From: Desulfobulbaceae bacterium
Lineage (GTDB): Bacteria > Desulfobacterota > Desulfobulbia > Desulfobulbales > SURF-16
Direction of reading: 5' to 3'
NCBI GenBank assembly: GCA_020444175.1
Contig: JAHLLM010000011.1
Span: 1-64,000, forward strand
Length of the DNA: 64,000 nucleotides
Made by a program: the position numbers and the translations under genes. The notes below the pieces were generated by a model. It was given only the letters and a program-made list of their open reading frames with translations, was not told the origin of the DNA and did no database searches. Below are positions 15,883 to 26,200 of the stretch, in pieces (the stretch's first letter is position 1; the number at the start of each line of letters is the position of its first letter).

Positions 15883-17454
15883 TCAGGTGATCGTCTTTAG
15901 CGCAGCGCTAAGATTATCAATATTGAACGGTTTTTTGATCGCCGCGTTGAACCCATGGCTTTTATAATTGTCCATTATGGGGTTGTTGCCATAGCCGCTG
16001 GCAACAATGGCTTTTACTTCAGGATTGATTTTTCGAAGCCTGGCAATAATCTTTTCCGCACCCTCGCCGCCGCGAATGGTCAGATCGAGAATAACGCCGG
16101 CAAAGGGACGATTGCTCTTCATTGCCTGACTGTAAAGAAGTATCGCTTCCGGTCCATCCGGGGCAATTGAGATTTCACAGCCGAGAAATTCCAATATTTC
16201 CCGGAAGGCCCCGGCCACGTCCTCCTCATCCTCCATGACAAGGATACGCCTGACAGACGATGATGGTGAATCGGCAGGAGTCGTGGAAACAGGTACAGCC
16301 TTTTTGGCATGGGGGGCAGACTGGCCGGATTGTGGAAGATAGATATGGAAGGTTGTGCCCTCACCGGGTTCAGACTCGACATGCATATAGCCGCCATGCT
16401 TTCTGATAATAGAATGCGAAATGGTCAGACCGAGCCCCTGACCTTTTTTCATACCCATTTTTTTTGATGAAAAATAGGGGTCAAAGATCTTGCCGATATG
16501 CTCGGCAGGGATTCCCGGACCGTCATCCTTGAAACTGATTTTGACATACCTGCCATCCTTCATCAGAGGTTGCGTGCTGTTGCCCTCCACGGTGACGTTT
16601 TCAGTGCGGATGGTCAGGTTTCCACCGTCAGGCATTGCCTCCTTGGCGTTAAACATCAGGTTCTGAAAGACCTGACAGATCTGTCCTTTGTCAAGCTCCG
16701 CTTCACCGGTGGGGGGGTCCATTTCCAAATGAACCTTGATGTTGGAGCCGCTGAGCAGCATGGAGGTGGTGTCGGTGATCAAATCGCCAATGGAGGCGTT
16801 TTCCGTAAGAGGTCGCCCTCCTTTTGAAAAGGTAAGCAACTGCTGGGTCAGTTGCTTGGCCAGGTTTGCCGCCTTGATAGCCTCACTGAGTTTACGGCGA
16901 ATTTCAGTTCCGGGCTCAGCCAACATCTGGGACAATTCAATGTAACCGAAGATCGTGGTAAGCAGATTGTTGAAATCATGGGCAATGCCGCCTGCAAGTA
17001 TGCCAAGAGCTTCCAGGTTCCTGTTCTTCTGGAGTTCCTCCTGCATTCGTTCGCATTCCACCCGTTGCCGGTACAGCTTGATGAAGACTTTCACCTTGCT
17101 GAGAAGGATTTCCGGGTTAAGGGGTTTGAACAGGTAATCAACCGCACCGCTCTGGTATCCCTTGAACACGTGGTCCTCCTCCTTGTTGATTGCGGTGACA
17201 AAGATGATCGGAATGTTGCGGGTGGCTTTATGATTATGCATCAGGGTAGCCGTTTCAAAACCGTCCATACCAGGCATCTGTACATCGAGCAGCACTACGG
17301 CAAACTCATGCTCGATCATCAGGCCAAGCCCCTCGTTGCCTGACTGAGCCGTATAGATCTCCACATCTTCCAGGGGCTGGAGGGTCAACTTCATGGCAAG
17401 CAGGTTTTCCTGCCGGTCATCGACAATGAGAATTTTTACCTTGTTTTCAAACAT
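15883..17454 (-). CDS. Hybrid histidine kinase, REC-HisKA-HATPase-REC
   Basis: A soluble 523-aa protein. An N-terminal receiver (about 7-125, DVQMPGMDG with the phosphoacceptor Asp) is followed by HisKA with GGIAHDFNNLL (His near 158), an HATPase_c with an intact N box (NLMFNAKEAM), G1 (DDGPGIP) and G2 (GQGLGLT), and a C-terminal receiver (about 402-520, ILDLTIRGGEG). The kinase appears active. It has no input domain other than the receiver, so it likely takes phosphate from another kinase, plausibly the 1561-aa sensor upstream in the same direction with cheR between. It starts 64 nt after cheR. Confidence 0.93.
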   Translation of the reverse strand: MFENKVKILIVDDRQENLLAMKLTLQPLEDVEIYTAQSGNEGLGLMIEHEFAVVLLDVQMPGMDGFETATLMHNHKATRNIPIIFVTAINKEEDHVFKGYQSGAVDYLFKPLNPEILLSKVKVFIKLYRQRVECERMQEELQKNRNLEALGILAGGIAHDFNNLLTTIFGYIELSQMLAEPGTEIRRKLSEAIKAANLAKQLTQQLLTFSKGGRPLTENASIGDLITDTTSMLLSGSNIKVHLEMDPPTGEAELDKGQICQVFQNLMFNAKEAMPDGGNLTIRTENVTVEGNSTQPLMKDGRYVKISFKDDGPGIPAEHIGKIFDPYFSSKKMGMKKGQGLGLTISHSIIRKHGGYMHVESEPGEGTTFHIYLPQSGQSAPHAKKAVPVSTTPADSPSSSVRRILVMEDEEDVAGAFREILEFLGCEISIAPDGPEAILLYSQAMKSNRPFAGVILDLTIRGGEGAEKIIARLRKINPEVKAIVASGYGNNPIMDNYKSHGFNAAIKKPFNIDNLSAALKTIT

Positions 17455-17518
17455 GACACTCTTTTAATGTGATGGGGTAATTGCGGCACAGCCAAATTCC
17501 GGATGCCAACGTCTCCGT

Positions 17519-18352
17519 TTACGACTCAACCGGCAGTTTTCGATAAATCTGCATCGACTCGGCAAAATTTTCGTAGTACCCATCAATTTTTGAAAATCGC
17601 AGGCTCTCCTTCCTGCCCAGACAGAGAAATCCTCCTCGGATCAGGCTGTCGTTGAGCAACTTGAAGACCCGTTCCTGCAATGTGCTGTCAAAATAAATCA
17701 GAACGTTGCGGCACATGATAAGGTGCATCTCGCCGAACACTTGATCACTTACCAGGTTATGACGGGCAAAGGTAATGTTTTTTTTCAGCGCCTTGTTCAT
17801 GATCACTGATCCGTAATGGGCGTCACAGTAGTCGGTGAACGACTCCAGTCCTCCGGCTATGCGGTAATTGTCCACGTACCCCTTTACCTCATTAAGGGGA
17901 TAAATTCCCTGCCTGGCCTTTTCCAGCCCCCCTTCATTAAAGTCCGTTGCATAGATGGTCGTCCGGTTATACAATCCCTCTTCCATAAGCATGATGGCAA
18001 GGGAATAGACCTCCTGGCCGCTGGCGCAACCGGCATGCCAGACCTTCAGAAAGGGATATGTCCGGAGAAAGGGGATCACCTCCCGACGCAGGGTTAGATA
18101 GACATCAGGATCGCGGAACATCTCAGTGACCGCCACTGAAAAATCTTCGAGAAGCTCCTGAAAAAAAGATTCATCGTAGAGTATCCTGGAGGTGATTTCC
18201 GAAATTTTTTCCTTGCCTGATCTGGCCAGAAAATGGTTCACCCGGCGGGAGATCGAGGCCCGGGAGTAATGACGGAAATCATAGCCGTAGCGTTGGAAGA
18301 TCCCCTCCAGCAACAGCTCCAGTTCAATCCCTTCAATGGCCTTGGTGTCCAT
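17519..18352 (-). CDS. cheR: CheR-type protein-glutamate methyltransferase
   Basis: A 277-aa protein with the CheR N-terminal helical domain (about 1-75) and a SAM-binding methyltransferase domain (motif I VWHAGCASGQEVYSLAI, and the HLIMCRNVLIYFD strand). CheR methylates glutamates of chemoreceptors. There is no receptor, CheB, CheA or CheW in the window. Instead it sits between two hybrid kinases on the same strand (26 nt from the upstream kinase), a context seen for stand-alone CheR proteins in phosphorelays. Its target is unknown. Confidence 0.9.
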   Translation of the reverse strand: MDTKAIEGIELELLLEGIFQRYGYDFRHYSRASISRRVNHFLARSGKEKISEITSRILYDESFFQELLEDFSVAVTEMFRDPDVYLTLRREVIPFLRTYPFLKVWHAGCASGQEVYSLAIMLMEEGLYNRTTIYATDFNEGGLEKARQGIYPLNEVKGYVDNYRIAGGLESFTDYCDAHYGSVIMNKALKKNITFARHNLVSDQVFGEMHLIMCRNVLIYFDSTLQERVFKLLNDSLIRGGFLCLGRKESLRFSKIDGYYENFAESMQIYRKLPVES

Positions 18353-18378
18353 ATCACTTTCCCCGGATCGGTCTTGTG

Positions 18379-21300
18379 CTATCTATACAACCAGATACGC
18401 ATCACGGAAAAGAGACGCGCCTCCTCAATGGGCTTGGCAAGATAGTCGTTGGCCCCGGACTCCAGGCACTTTCGTTTGTCGTCCGGCATTGCTTTGGCGG
18501 TAAGGGCAATGACGGGCAAATTCCAGAAACGCTCCTGGGCGCGGATTTTATGCATTGTTTCGTATCCGTCCATTTCCGGCATCATAATATCCATCAGGAC
18601 AAGGTCAACGCTCTCTTCCTTGTCAAGAATTTCAAGGGCCTTGAAACCGCTGGTGGCAATAAGCACGTCCATCTGCTTTTCGGCAAGAATCTTGGACAGT
18701 GCAAAGGCGTTGCGCATGTCGTCATCGACAATCAGCACCTTCTTCCCTATAAACATCGCATCCTGTTCATAGAGACTGGCAATCATCTTCCGTTTGTCAT
18801 CCGGCATTTTGTCGACCACCCGGTGCAGAAAGAGTGCTGTTTCATCCAGAAGGCGCTCCACTGATTTCACGCCCTTGATAATAATCGAATCGGTATAGCG
18901 GTAAAGTCTGTCATGCTCCTCCCTGGTTAATTCCCGACCAGTGTAGACGATGACCGGCGGGATCTCGATATCGATCTCCTTTTCCAAGAGATCAAGGAGC
19001 TCAAAACCTGTCATGTCCGGCAGACCGATGTCAAGAATCATGCAGTCAAACTTATGCTGCCGCAGCACCTCGACCACCTCTTTTCCACTGGCAACAGCAG
19101 TGGTGTTGACATCGCTGTTACCGATAAGCTTGACGATCTCCCGGCGGAGAATTTTATCATCCTCAACAACAAGCAGCTCCCGGATATCGTTGTCAATAAA
19201 GTCCTCAAGCCGGTCAAAGGCTGCGAGCAGGTCCTCCTGGGTCACCGGTTTATGGAGGTAGCCCACTGCCCCCTTCTTAAAGGCATCAAGGGTTTTATCC
19301 TCCGCCGACATCATATGCACCGGGATATGACGCAGGAGCCGGTTCTTTTTCAAAACATCCAGCACCTCCCAGCCGTTCATGTCCGGAAGATTGATGTCGA
19401 GAATGATGGCGCTTGGATGGTATTCTCCGGCCAGCAGCAGCCCATCCCGACCGTCAGCCGAGGCAAGGCACTTGAATCCATTCTCATGGCCCTGATTGAT
19501 GAGACACCTGACAAAGTTCAGATCATCCTCGATGATCAGTACTGTCTTGTCGTCCTCTGCGATCTCCTGTCGATCATCGTCGATGACAGGCCCCAACTGG
19601 CTGGAATGCACGACCCTTGTCTGGCGTTGTGCTGTGTCCGGCAGTGGTGGTTTCTGTGCCGGGGAGACCACGGATTCCGACTTCTCCTTTTCCTGTCGGG
19701 CAAGAGCCAGTGGCAGATAAAGAACAAAGGTGGAACCTCGACCAGGCGTACTGGTCAGCTGAATCTCACCATCAAGCAGTTCGGCAAGCTCCCTGGAAAT
19801 TGACAAGCCAAGCCCTGTTCCGCCGTACCTTCTTGAAGTACTGCCGTCCACCTGTTGAAATGCCTCGAAAATGGTCTTCTGTTTTTCAGGCGGGATGCCA
19901 ATGCCGGAGTCGGTAACGGCAATAGCCAGCGCTTTTTCTGCGGACAACCCTTCCCTGGTCGGGGCATCATCACCGCTTATTGGTCGAATAGTGACGCTGA
20001 TGCCGCCTTTTTCGGTAAATTTGATGGCATTGGAAATTAAGTTCCTGAGAATCTGATCCAGACGTTGCCGGTCCGTGGTGATATGAGCCGGGGCCTTGGG
20101 ATCGACATCCGCAGTGAAGACCAGGCCCTTATCGTCGGTCATGGCCTGGAAGGTGCTCAACAGCCGTTCGGTAAGATCATGAAGCGATACATCCGACACC
20201 TCAACCTCCACACGGCCGGCCTCGATTTTGGAAAGATCGAGTATATCGTTGATCAATTCGAGCAGATCGTTGCCGCTGCTGTGTATGACCCGGGCGGAGT
20301 CAATCTGTTCATCGGTCAGATTGCCCTTCTTATTCCGGGAAAGGTTGTGGGATAGCAGGAGCAGGCTATTGAGCGGGGTACGGAGTTCATGGGACATGTT
20401 GGCCATGAACTCAGACTTGTATTTGCTGGCAATGCTCACTTCCTCTGCCTTTTTCTCGATATCCCGACGGGCAGTTTCCAGCTCTCTGTTTTTCTGCTCA
20501 ATATCGGTTTTCTGGCGCTGCAGTGATTCTGTTTTTTCCTCCAGTTCTTCGTTAAGAGCCATCAGCTCCTCATGTTGACTCTGCAGCTCCGCCTCTCGCT
20601 TTTTGAGGGAAAGTGTCTGGGCCTCCAGCTCCTCATTTGTGGCCTGCAGCTCTTCCTGCTGAGTCTGAAGCTCCTGGGCCTGGCGCTGCGTTTCAGCTAG
20701 AAGCTCGGCGAGCTGCATACGCGCCTGCACGGAACTTAAGGCAATGGCGATATTGTCGGCCACCCGTTCAAGAAAGGTTATGGCATCGGCGTCGAATTCT
20801 TCCAAAGAGCCAAGTTCAAGAACCCCTTCCAGCTGATCCTCATGCAACAGAGGAACCACTACCAGATAACGCGGAATGGCCTCCACGGTGCCCGATACCA
20901 TGTGGACACAGTCATCGGGAACATCATCCACAACCAGTGTTTTTTTCTCCCGGGCGGCCTGGCCGACCAAACCTTCACCCAGGTTGAAACGTTCACGGGC
21001 ATTCTTGTGACCAACAGCTGAATAAGTGCCATAGAGCTGCAGGGTATCCTTTTCAACCACATACATGGCTCCTGCCAGGATGGAGAGTCGTTGCGCCAGG
21101 CCACTCAGCAGGTTGTCGCAGAGCTGACCGAGGCTCTGGTCCCCACGCAGTCGGTCGTTAACCACGGCGGCTCCGGACTGAATCCAATTCTCCTTTTCAA
21201 TGATCGCAAAGGCCTTCCTGCTCTCGGAGATGTCAACAATGTATTCCAGGGCACCTATCACCTCGTCATTTTTGCCGATAATCGGAGCCCCGGTATATCG

Positions 21301-23064
21301 AATCGGTATATTGAGAGCATTGAGATCGATAACCGTTTCTCCCTGCTCGATCTGCCTGGAATGCATTGCCTGCCAGACTCGGCATTTTTTTGTCCGGCAA
21401 TGGTCATTATGGAAAAATTCATAACAGTGCCTGCCGATGCATTCCGACAGATCTCTTCCTGCCAGTGCTGCTCCGGCATTATTGAGATACACAATGCGAA
21501 AGTCACGGTCCATGCTCACGACAGGGGTGGGCAGTTTGTCGAGATAATCAGCAAGCCGACCGACATCGGCCAGGGCTTTGCGGTTGGCTTCGTCCATCTC
21601 CCGCAACTTCCTGGTCATCCGCAGGAGGGCTACACCGAGCAGATCCTTTTCGGATCGGGGGATTATTTTAACCGAGAAATCCCCTTCGCCCACGGCATCG
21701 GCCTGGAAAACCGCAGCTCGGAGATTTTCCGCCATCTGGTTGACAGCCAGACCCAGGCTGTCTTTTTTCCCCCGCAGCTCTACAGACTTATTGAAATTGC
21801 CGACAGCGACGGCCTCACAGACACTTGTGACGTCCTGAAACGACTGCACCATCCTGTTGAAACTGAGATAGAGATCACCAATTTCGTTTTCCGGAAAGTG
21901 GTTTTCAATGGGAGTGAGATCCCCTTCAGCGACCCTGCCTGCCCTTTTGGAAAGAGTACGAATGGGCAGGACTATCCCCCTGCTGGCCAGTCCGGAAATC
22001 ACGGCAACCAGCAGCGCCGTGCCGACAAACAAGAGAAAAACAATCAGCCGCAGTCTTGCCACAAGTGCCAGGGCCTCGGCTTCAGCTATTTCTGCCACCA
22101 CCACCCAGTGTGTGTCAAACCGATCAAGACTTTCCAGATTGCTGACAGTGCCAAAAACACTTGTGCCACGGTGATTGATATAATTACTCACCCCTTGCGC
22201 CTGCCAACCGCCGACAGTTTCCTTGTCGGCAAGTTCATCGGCAAACAACTGCGTTACCGGTAATGAGTTGATTCTGGTACGGAGTGCCGTCTGTTGCGTA
22301 TCCTGCCAGGAATCGGAACGCATCAGAAGATCACTGCCGACCAGGAAGGTTTCCCCGGTCCGCCCCATGCCGGTTCTGTCCTGCATCACCCTGTCTATCT
22401 GGTCCAGGGAGATTTCCAGGGCCATCACACCAATAGTTTCCCCTTCTCTGTTTCGTACCACCCTGACAAGGAAGCTGTCCAGCGCGTGCTCGACATGGGA
22501 CTTTGGCTCCATGTCGGAAAACAAAGTCCTGCCTGTGGACAGTGAGCGCTCAAAGGTTTTTGTAAAAAGGGAATTGGCTAGAGGACCGCTGAAAATATTT
22601 TTACCCCGCTCCACCTCGTTCGTAACGGTATAAAGAATATTCCCATCGGTATCGATGAACAAAACATCGTGGTAGTCGTTGAGCTTCCTGAATCTTTCCA
22701 GGTCGGGGCGGTATTGCTCGACCAGCTGATTCCACCGTGGATGAAGGACAAACTCGTTACCTGGAAGATGCAGAGTCTGACGGAGTTGCCGCAGCTGGTC
22801 AAGAAACTGCACATTTTCAGTCAGGCTGGCCTGCAGGTCAAGATCCTTTATCTTTTCATCGAAAAAGGCCTCGATATATCTCTTCTTGAATTCAATGGCA
22901 ACGGCGAGAGACTTACTCGTATCGCGGATCAAGCTTTCCCGGGCCACCCGATAACTGACAATACTGACCACAGCGAGCGGAATCAGGGAAATGATAAGAA
23001 ACCACCAGAAAAATTTTTTCCCGAGACCGCTTTTCATATTAAAAATGGATTTTAGGGATTTCAC
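18379..23064 (-). CDS. Membrane hybrid sensor kinase with three receiver domains
   Basis: A 1561-aa protein. In order (approximate residues): membrane helix 17-39, periplasmic dCache-like sensor 40-330, second helix 335-358, HAMP plus a second HAMP-like unit 360-480, PAS 510-640, GAF 655-800, long coiled coil 800-900, HisKA with MSHELRTPLN, HATPase_c with an intact N box and GTGLGLS, then three receivers (INLPDMNG, IGLPDMTG and IMMPEMDG each carry the phosphoacceptor Asp). It likely integrates a periplasmic ligand with an intracellular PAS/GAF signal. The start is GTG 23064, or ATG 23037. It is first in a block with cheR and the 523-aa hybrid kinase. Confidence 0.93.
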   Translation of the reverse strand: MKSLKSIFNMKSGLGKKFFWWFLIISLIPLAVVSIVSYRVARESLIRDTSKSLAVAIEFKKRYIEAFFDEKIKDLDLQASLTENVQFLDQLRQLRQTLHLPGNEFVLHPRWNQLVEQYRPDLERFRKLNDYHDVLFIDTDGNILYTVTNEVERGKNIFSGPLANSLFTKTFERSLSTGRTLFSDMEPKSHVEHALDSFLVRVVRNREGETIGVMALEISLDQIDRVMQDRTGMGRTGETFLVGSDLLMRSDSWQDTQQTALRTRINSLPVTQLFADELADKETVGGWQAQGVSNYINHRGTSVFGTVSNLESLDRFDTHWVVVAEIAEAEALALVARLRLIVFLLFVGTALLVAVISGLASRGIVLPIRTLSKRAGRVAEGDLTPIENHFPENEIGDLYLSFNRMVQSFQDVTSVCEAVAVGNFNKSVELRGKKDSLGLAVNQMAENLRAAVFQADAVGEGDFSVKIIPRSEKDLLGVALLRMTRKLREMDEANRKALADVGRLADYLDKLPTPVVSMDRDFRIVYLNNAGAALAGRDLSECIGRHCYEFFHNDHCRTKKCRVWQAMHSRQIEQGETVIDLNALNIPIRYTGAPIIGKNDEVIGALEYIVDISESRKAFAIIEKENWIQSGAAVVNDRLRGDQSLGQLCDNLLSGLAQRLSILAGAMYVVEKDTLQLYGTYSAVGHKNARERFNLGEGLVGQAAREKKTLVVDDVPDDCVHMVSGTVEAIPRYLVVVPLLHEDQLEGVLELGSLEEFDADAITFLERVADNIAIALSSVQARMQLAELLAETQRQAQELQTQQEELQATNEELEAQTLSLKKREAELQSQHEELMALNEELEEKTESLQRQKTDIEQKNRELETARRDIEKKAEEVSIASKYKSEFMANMSHELRTPLNSLLLLSHNLSRNKKGNLTDEQIDSARVIHSSGNDLLELINDILDLSKIEAGRVEVEVSDVSLHDLTERLLSTFQAMTDDKGLVFTADVDPKAPAHITTDRQRLDQILRNLISNAIKFTEKGGISVTIRPISGDDAPTREGLSAEKALAIAVTDSGIGIPPEKQKTIFEAFQQVDGSTSRRYGGTGLGLSISRELAELLDGEIQLTSTPGRGSTFVLYLPLALARQEKEKSESVVSPAQKPPLPDTAQRQTRVVHSSQLGPVIDDDRQEIAEDDKTVLIIEDDLNFVRCLINQGHENGFKCLASADGRDGLLLAGEYHPSAIILDINLPDMNGWEVLDVLKKNRLLRHIPVHMMSAEDKTLDAFKKGAVGYLHKPVTQEDLLAAFDRLEDFIDNDIRELLVVEDDKILRREIVKLIGNSDVNTTAVASGKEVVEVLRQHKFDCMILDIGLPDMTGFELLDLLEKEIDIEIPPVIVYTGRELTREEHDRLYRYTDSIIIKGVKSVERLLDETALFLHRVVDKMPDDKRKMIASLYEQDAMFIGKKVLIVDDDMRNAFALSKILAEKQMDVLIATSGFKALEILDKEESVDLVLMDIMMPEMDGYETMHKIRAQERFWNLPVIALTAKAMPDDKRKCLESGANDYLAKPIEEARLFSVMRIWLYR

Positions 23065-23106
23065 GTGGCCTGCATAGCAGAGATAAATTTAAAAATCGCG
23101 GTGACA

Positions 23107-23138
23107 CTGTCATCAAAAAAAAGATGACAGCTTTTTTT
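23107..23138. terminator. Hairpin with T-run between protease and sensor kinase
   Basis: CTGTCATC (23107-23114) and GATGACAG (23123-23130) flank an A8 loop, with CTTTTTTT following on the plus strand. The genes on both sides read on the minus strand, where the T-run lies on the wrong side, so orientation is uncertain. Confidence 0.45.
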
Positions 23139-23287
23139 AAAGATAATATGGCCTTTTGTCACAAACAAGAAATATTTGATTTTATTATAATGTATGAGGA
23201 AAATGAATGTCAAATAGGATAGTTATTGCCACCTGCCATATCAACCAGAAGGAGCCAGAAGAGAAGAAACACAAGCTCATCGCTGCT

Positions 23288-26200
23288 TCAGACCTTTTCC
23301 GGACATGTCCCCTTTACAGAAGGAGTCAGCATAAAGAATATGCTGAGTAGAATCGGTATGAAAAAAGCCGCCCAGAGCATGAAAATATCAACCCGGTAAA
23401 CAGGCCATCCTTTCAAACTCAAGAGAAAGGCGGACGGCAGGAGAAACTGATAAAAGAAGAGAAACAGATAGCCGTATGCATTAAAGCGGAGAAGTCTCAG
23501 GAGGACCCACAGCTCAAGAAGGGAAACAAGAACCTGGAAGAGTATTGAAAAAACAGCTTCAATTCCTCCCTGCCAGCTTATATCCAAATCAGTAATTATC
23601 AGAAAAGCGATTCCGAGAAATAATAACCCCTGATGCTTTTTACGGATCAGAATGAGAATCAGAACGACAATGCCGCTGGTCAGACTCGTAAAAAGGGAGT
23701 TGTTCAGACCGGCTGTCAAATAACTTACGCCGGTTGAAAAACCGCTGGGCATAAAGGTGTTCCAACTCAGCATGCCGGCATCGGAAAAAGCCAGAGACAT
23801 GAACGAGGAAAGCTGGTCCACTCCCCAGAGCAGAGCCCAGGCAAGCAAGGCTGTCGTGGCTCCGTGGCTGAATCGTTGCCTTGCGTCCTGCAGATTATTG
23901 CCCAACAGGGCAGGCACGGCATTTACTCCGGTAAGCCATCGCAGCAGACCGGTTAGAACTGCAAAATAGAAGGCTGAATAGAAATAGGACATGACAAGAC
24001 TCATGAGAACCTGCAGAGCTTTTGATCCCAGAAAATTCATCATGGTCTGCGTAGTACTGTAGCCTGCATACAGATCGGAAAGCTGATTGACCTGGCTGAT
24101 TACGGTAATGATAAGTCCGGAAAGGCCAAGCAGCAGACTGTGGCGCCAGTTGATATATCTGCCTTTCAGCAAGGCAATGAACAGTATGATAAGTCCGGCC
24201 AGGGACAAAAGGGACGTTGTCTGACTGATCATATTGCTTACGGCATCCGTCCAGCTCAGGGCACTCCTTTCCCGAAGAAACTTTTCCGGAACAATCACTT
24301 CGCTGTAAAAATTGTTGATGTTGTCACCAAGGAGAGAAACCGACCAGCGAAGCTTTGATTCGCCGATGTGCCAATCCGTGCTTTCAAAGGTAATATAATG
24401 GTCACGCCTGTCCGGCTTCTGGCTCATGTCATAACTGACCATGCGGAACCGGTCCCGGGTTAATTGCAGACGTTCTGCCAGGTAGGCGGCGGCCAGAGAC
24501 ACTGCTTCATCCTGATCGATCTGGGCGCCCGGCTCTTCCTCGCCGACTGATCTTGTCAGAAGCAGAGGCTGTCCATCTGCGGTCAGGGTGACGAGAAAGG
24601 TGTTTTTATCTTCTGCCTTGAAATAGGAAACATACCAATTTTCCTGATACAGGGAATTGCGCATGAGCCCGGCAAGAGTCTTCCAGTCTGTATATTCAAG
24701 CAGATAGTCAGTATCCGCATCTGACATGGTAGAATAATAGCTGGTTGTTCTATGGTATGCCTGGGCTGACAATCCGGTCTGTTCAACAAAATAGGCGTCT
24801 GCGTATTGCCGGGCCGCTTTGGGGGTGAGATGCACGGAGCCAAGATCGGAAAGCGGCTTTTCAGGCTGCATGAACAGGACAAGCAACATTGCTGCGACGG
24901 CAAAGAATGACCCAAGCAGCACGGACCTGCGCGGCTTACGATACCTGGCGGCAAGTATGGCTTTTGCCTCCTTGATCTGTTCAGCAAAGGGTTTTCCGTT
25001 CATCAATTCTTCGGGGTTCAGAAATCTTCCCAGCCTGCGGACCTTCATTTGCGCAAAAATCCAGATTGCAACAGGCCAGACCGATACCAGCACGGCCATA
25101 ATCATATGGAAATGGCTTCCGGTTCTCCAGGCAAAGATAGCACCGAGCCAGGTATTAAAGAGGCAATGTGAAAGAACAGTTGTCAAAATACCGAAACGAA
25201 CAGCCACCCAGCCCAGGAAAATACCTTCAATGGTCAGCTCCACTCCCCGCGCGTAACCGGGCATCTGGGGATAATTGCTGTGCATGAAGCCCCATACAGT
25301 CGCAGAAAGGATAATGGCCAGCCATTTTGACCCGGTCAGGCGATAGATGAAAACAAGGGCAAGAACCCGAAAAAAAAGCTCTTCCATCCATGCTGCCCGA
25401 ACCCCGACGGCAAGAGCTTCCAGGGATGGGAAAAAACTGGTCAGTACCTTTGAATAATCAATGGATGTCGGGACCCAGACATGAAAACGGCTCCCCACAA
25501 GATAGTAAGCCGTGATATAGGCAAGCGAAAGAATGGCCAGAGCAAAACCAAGGGGTACGGATTCCATGGCCTCTTTGGTGGCAAACCCCCTGGTGCTCAG
25601 CAGAGAGCGTATGGGAACATGATGAGGAAAGGCTTTATGCCAGAATATATCTGCCATAAAGCCCAGAATCAGAAACCATATGAGGGAGCCGAATGTGGAA
25701 AAGGCCGTGCTCAATATGGAGTTGGTGATAAATACATGAAAATTGTCCTGGGTGGAATAGGAACTCAGCAACCCGGGGAAACCACTGAAAGCCGAGGCAA
25801 GCAGAAGCAGACCGACCGGCACAGTCCACAGCATGGGGAAACGCTGCCAGAGATTGCGGTTACGAAGCATTATCCTGACAAACATGACAAGTATGCCAAG
25901 AGCCAGGAGAGAGGCTGCCGACCAGGCAATGAGCCCGTAGATCCTGTTCACGGATCGTTTCTTGGCAAAATCCCTCCTCCATTCATGGGGCACCTTGAGA
26001 TGTTCGTAATATTGGCCCACCTGATCACCATCCACCCGGAGATGAAGATGATAGATCCCGGTTCCCCACTGCCAGTCGGAACGTTTCCAGGTAAAACTGT
26101 AACGGTAGTAGCCTGGTTTCTCCTCTTCGCTGACTTCTTCCAGTTCGAGTTTTCCAAGGGGATGTTGCGGGATATAAAGTTGCAGGAACTGCTCTGCTTT

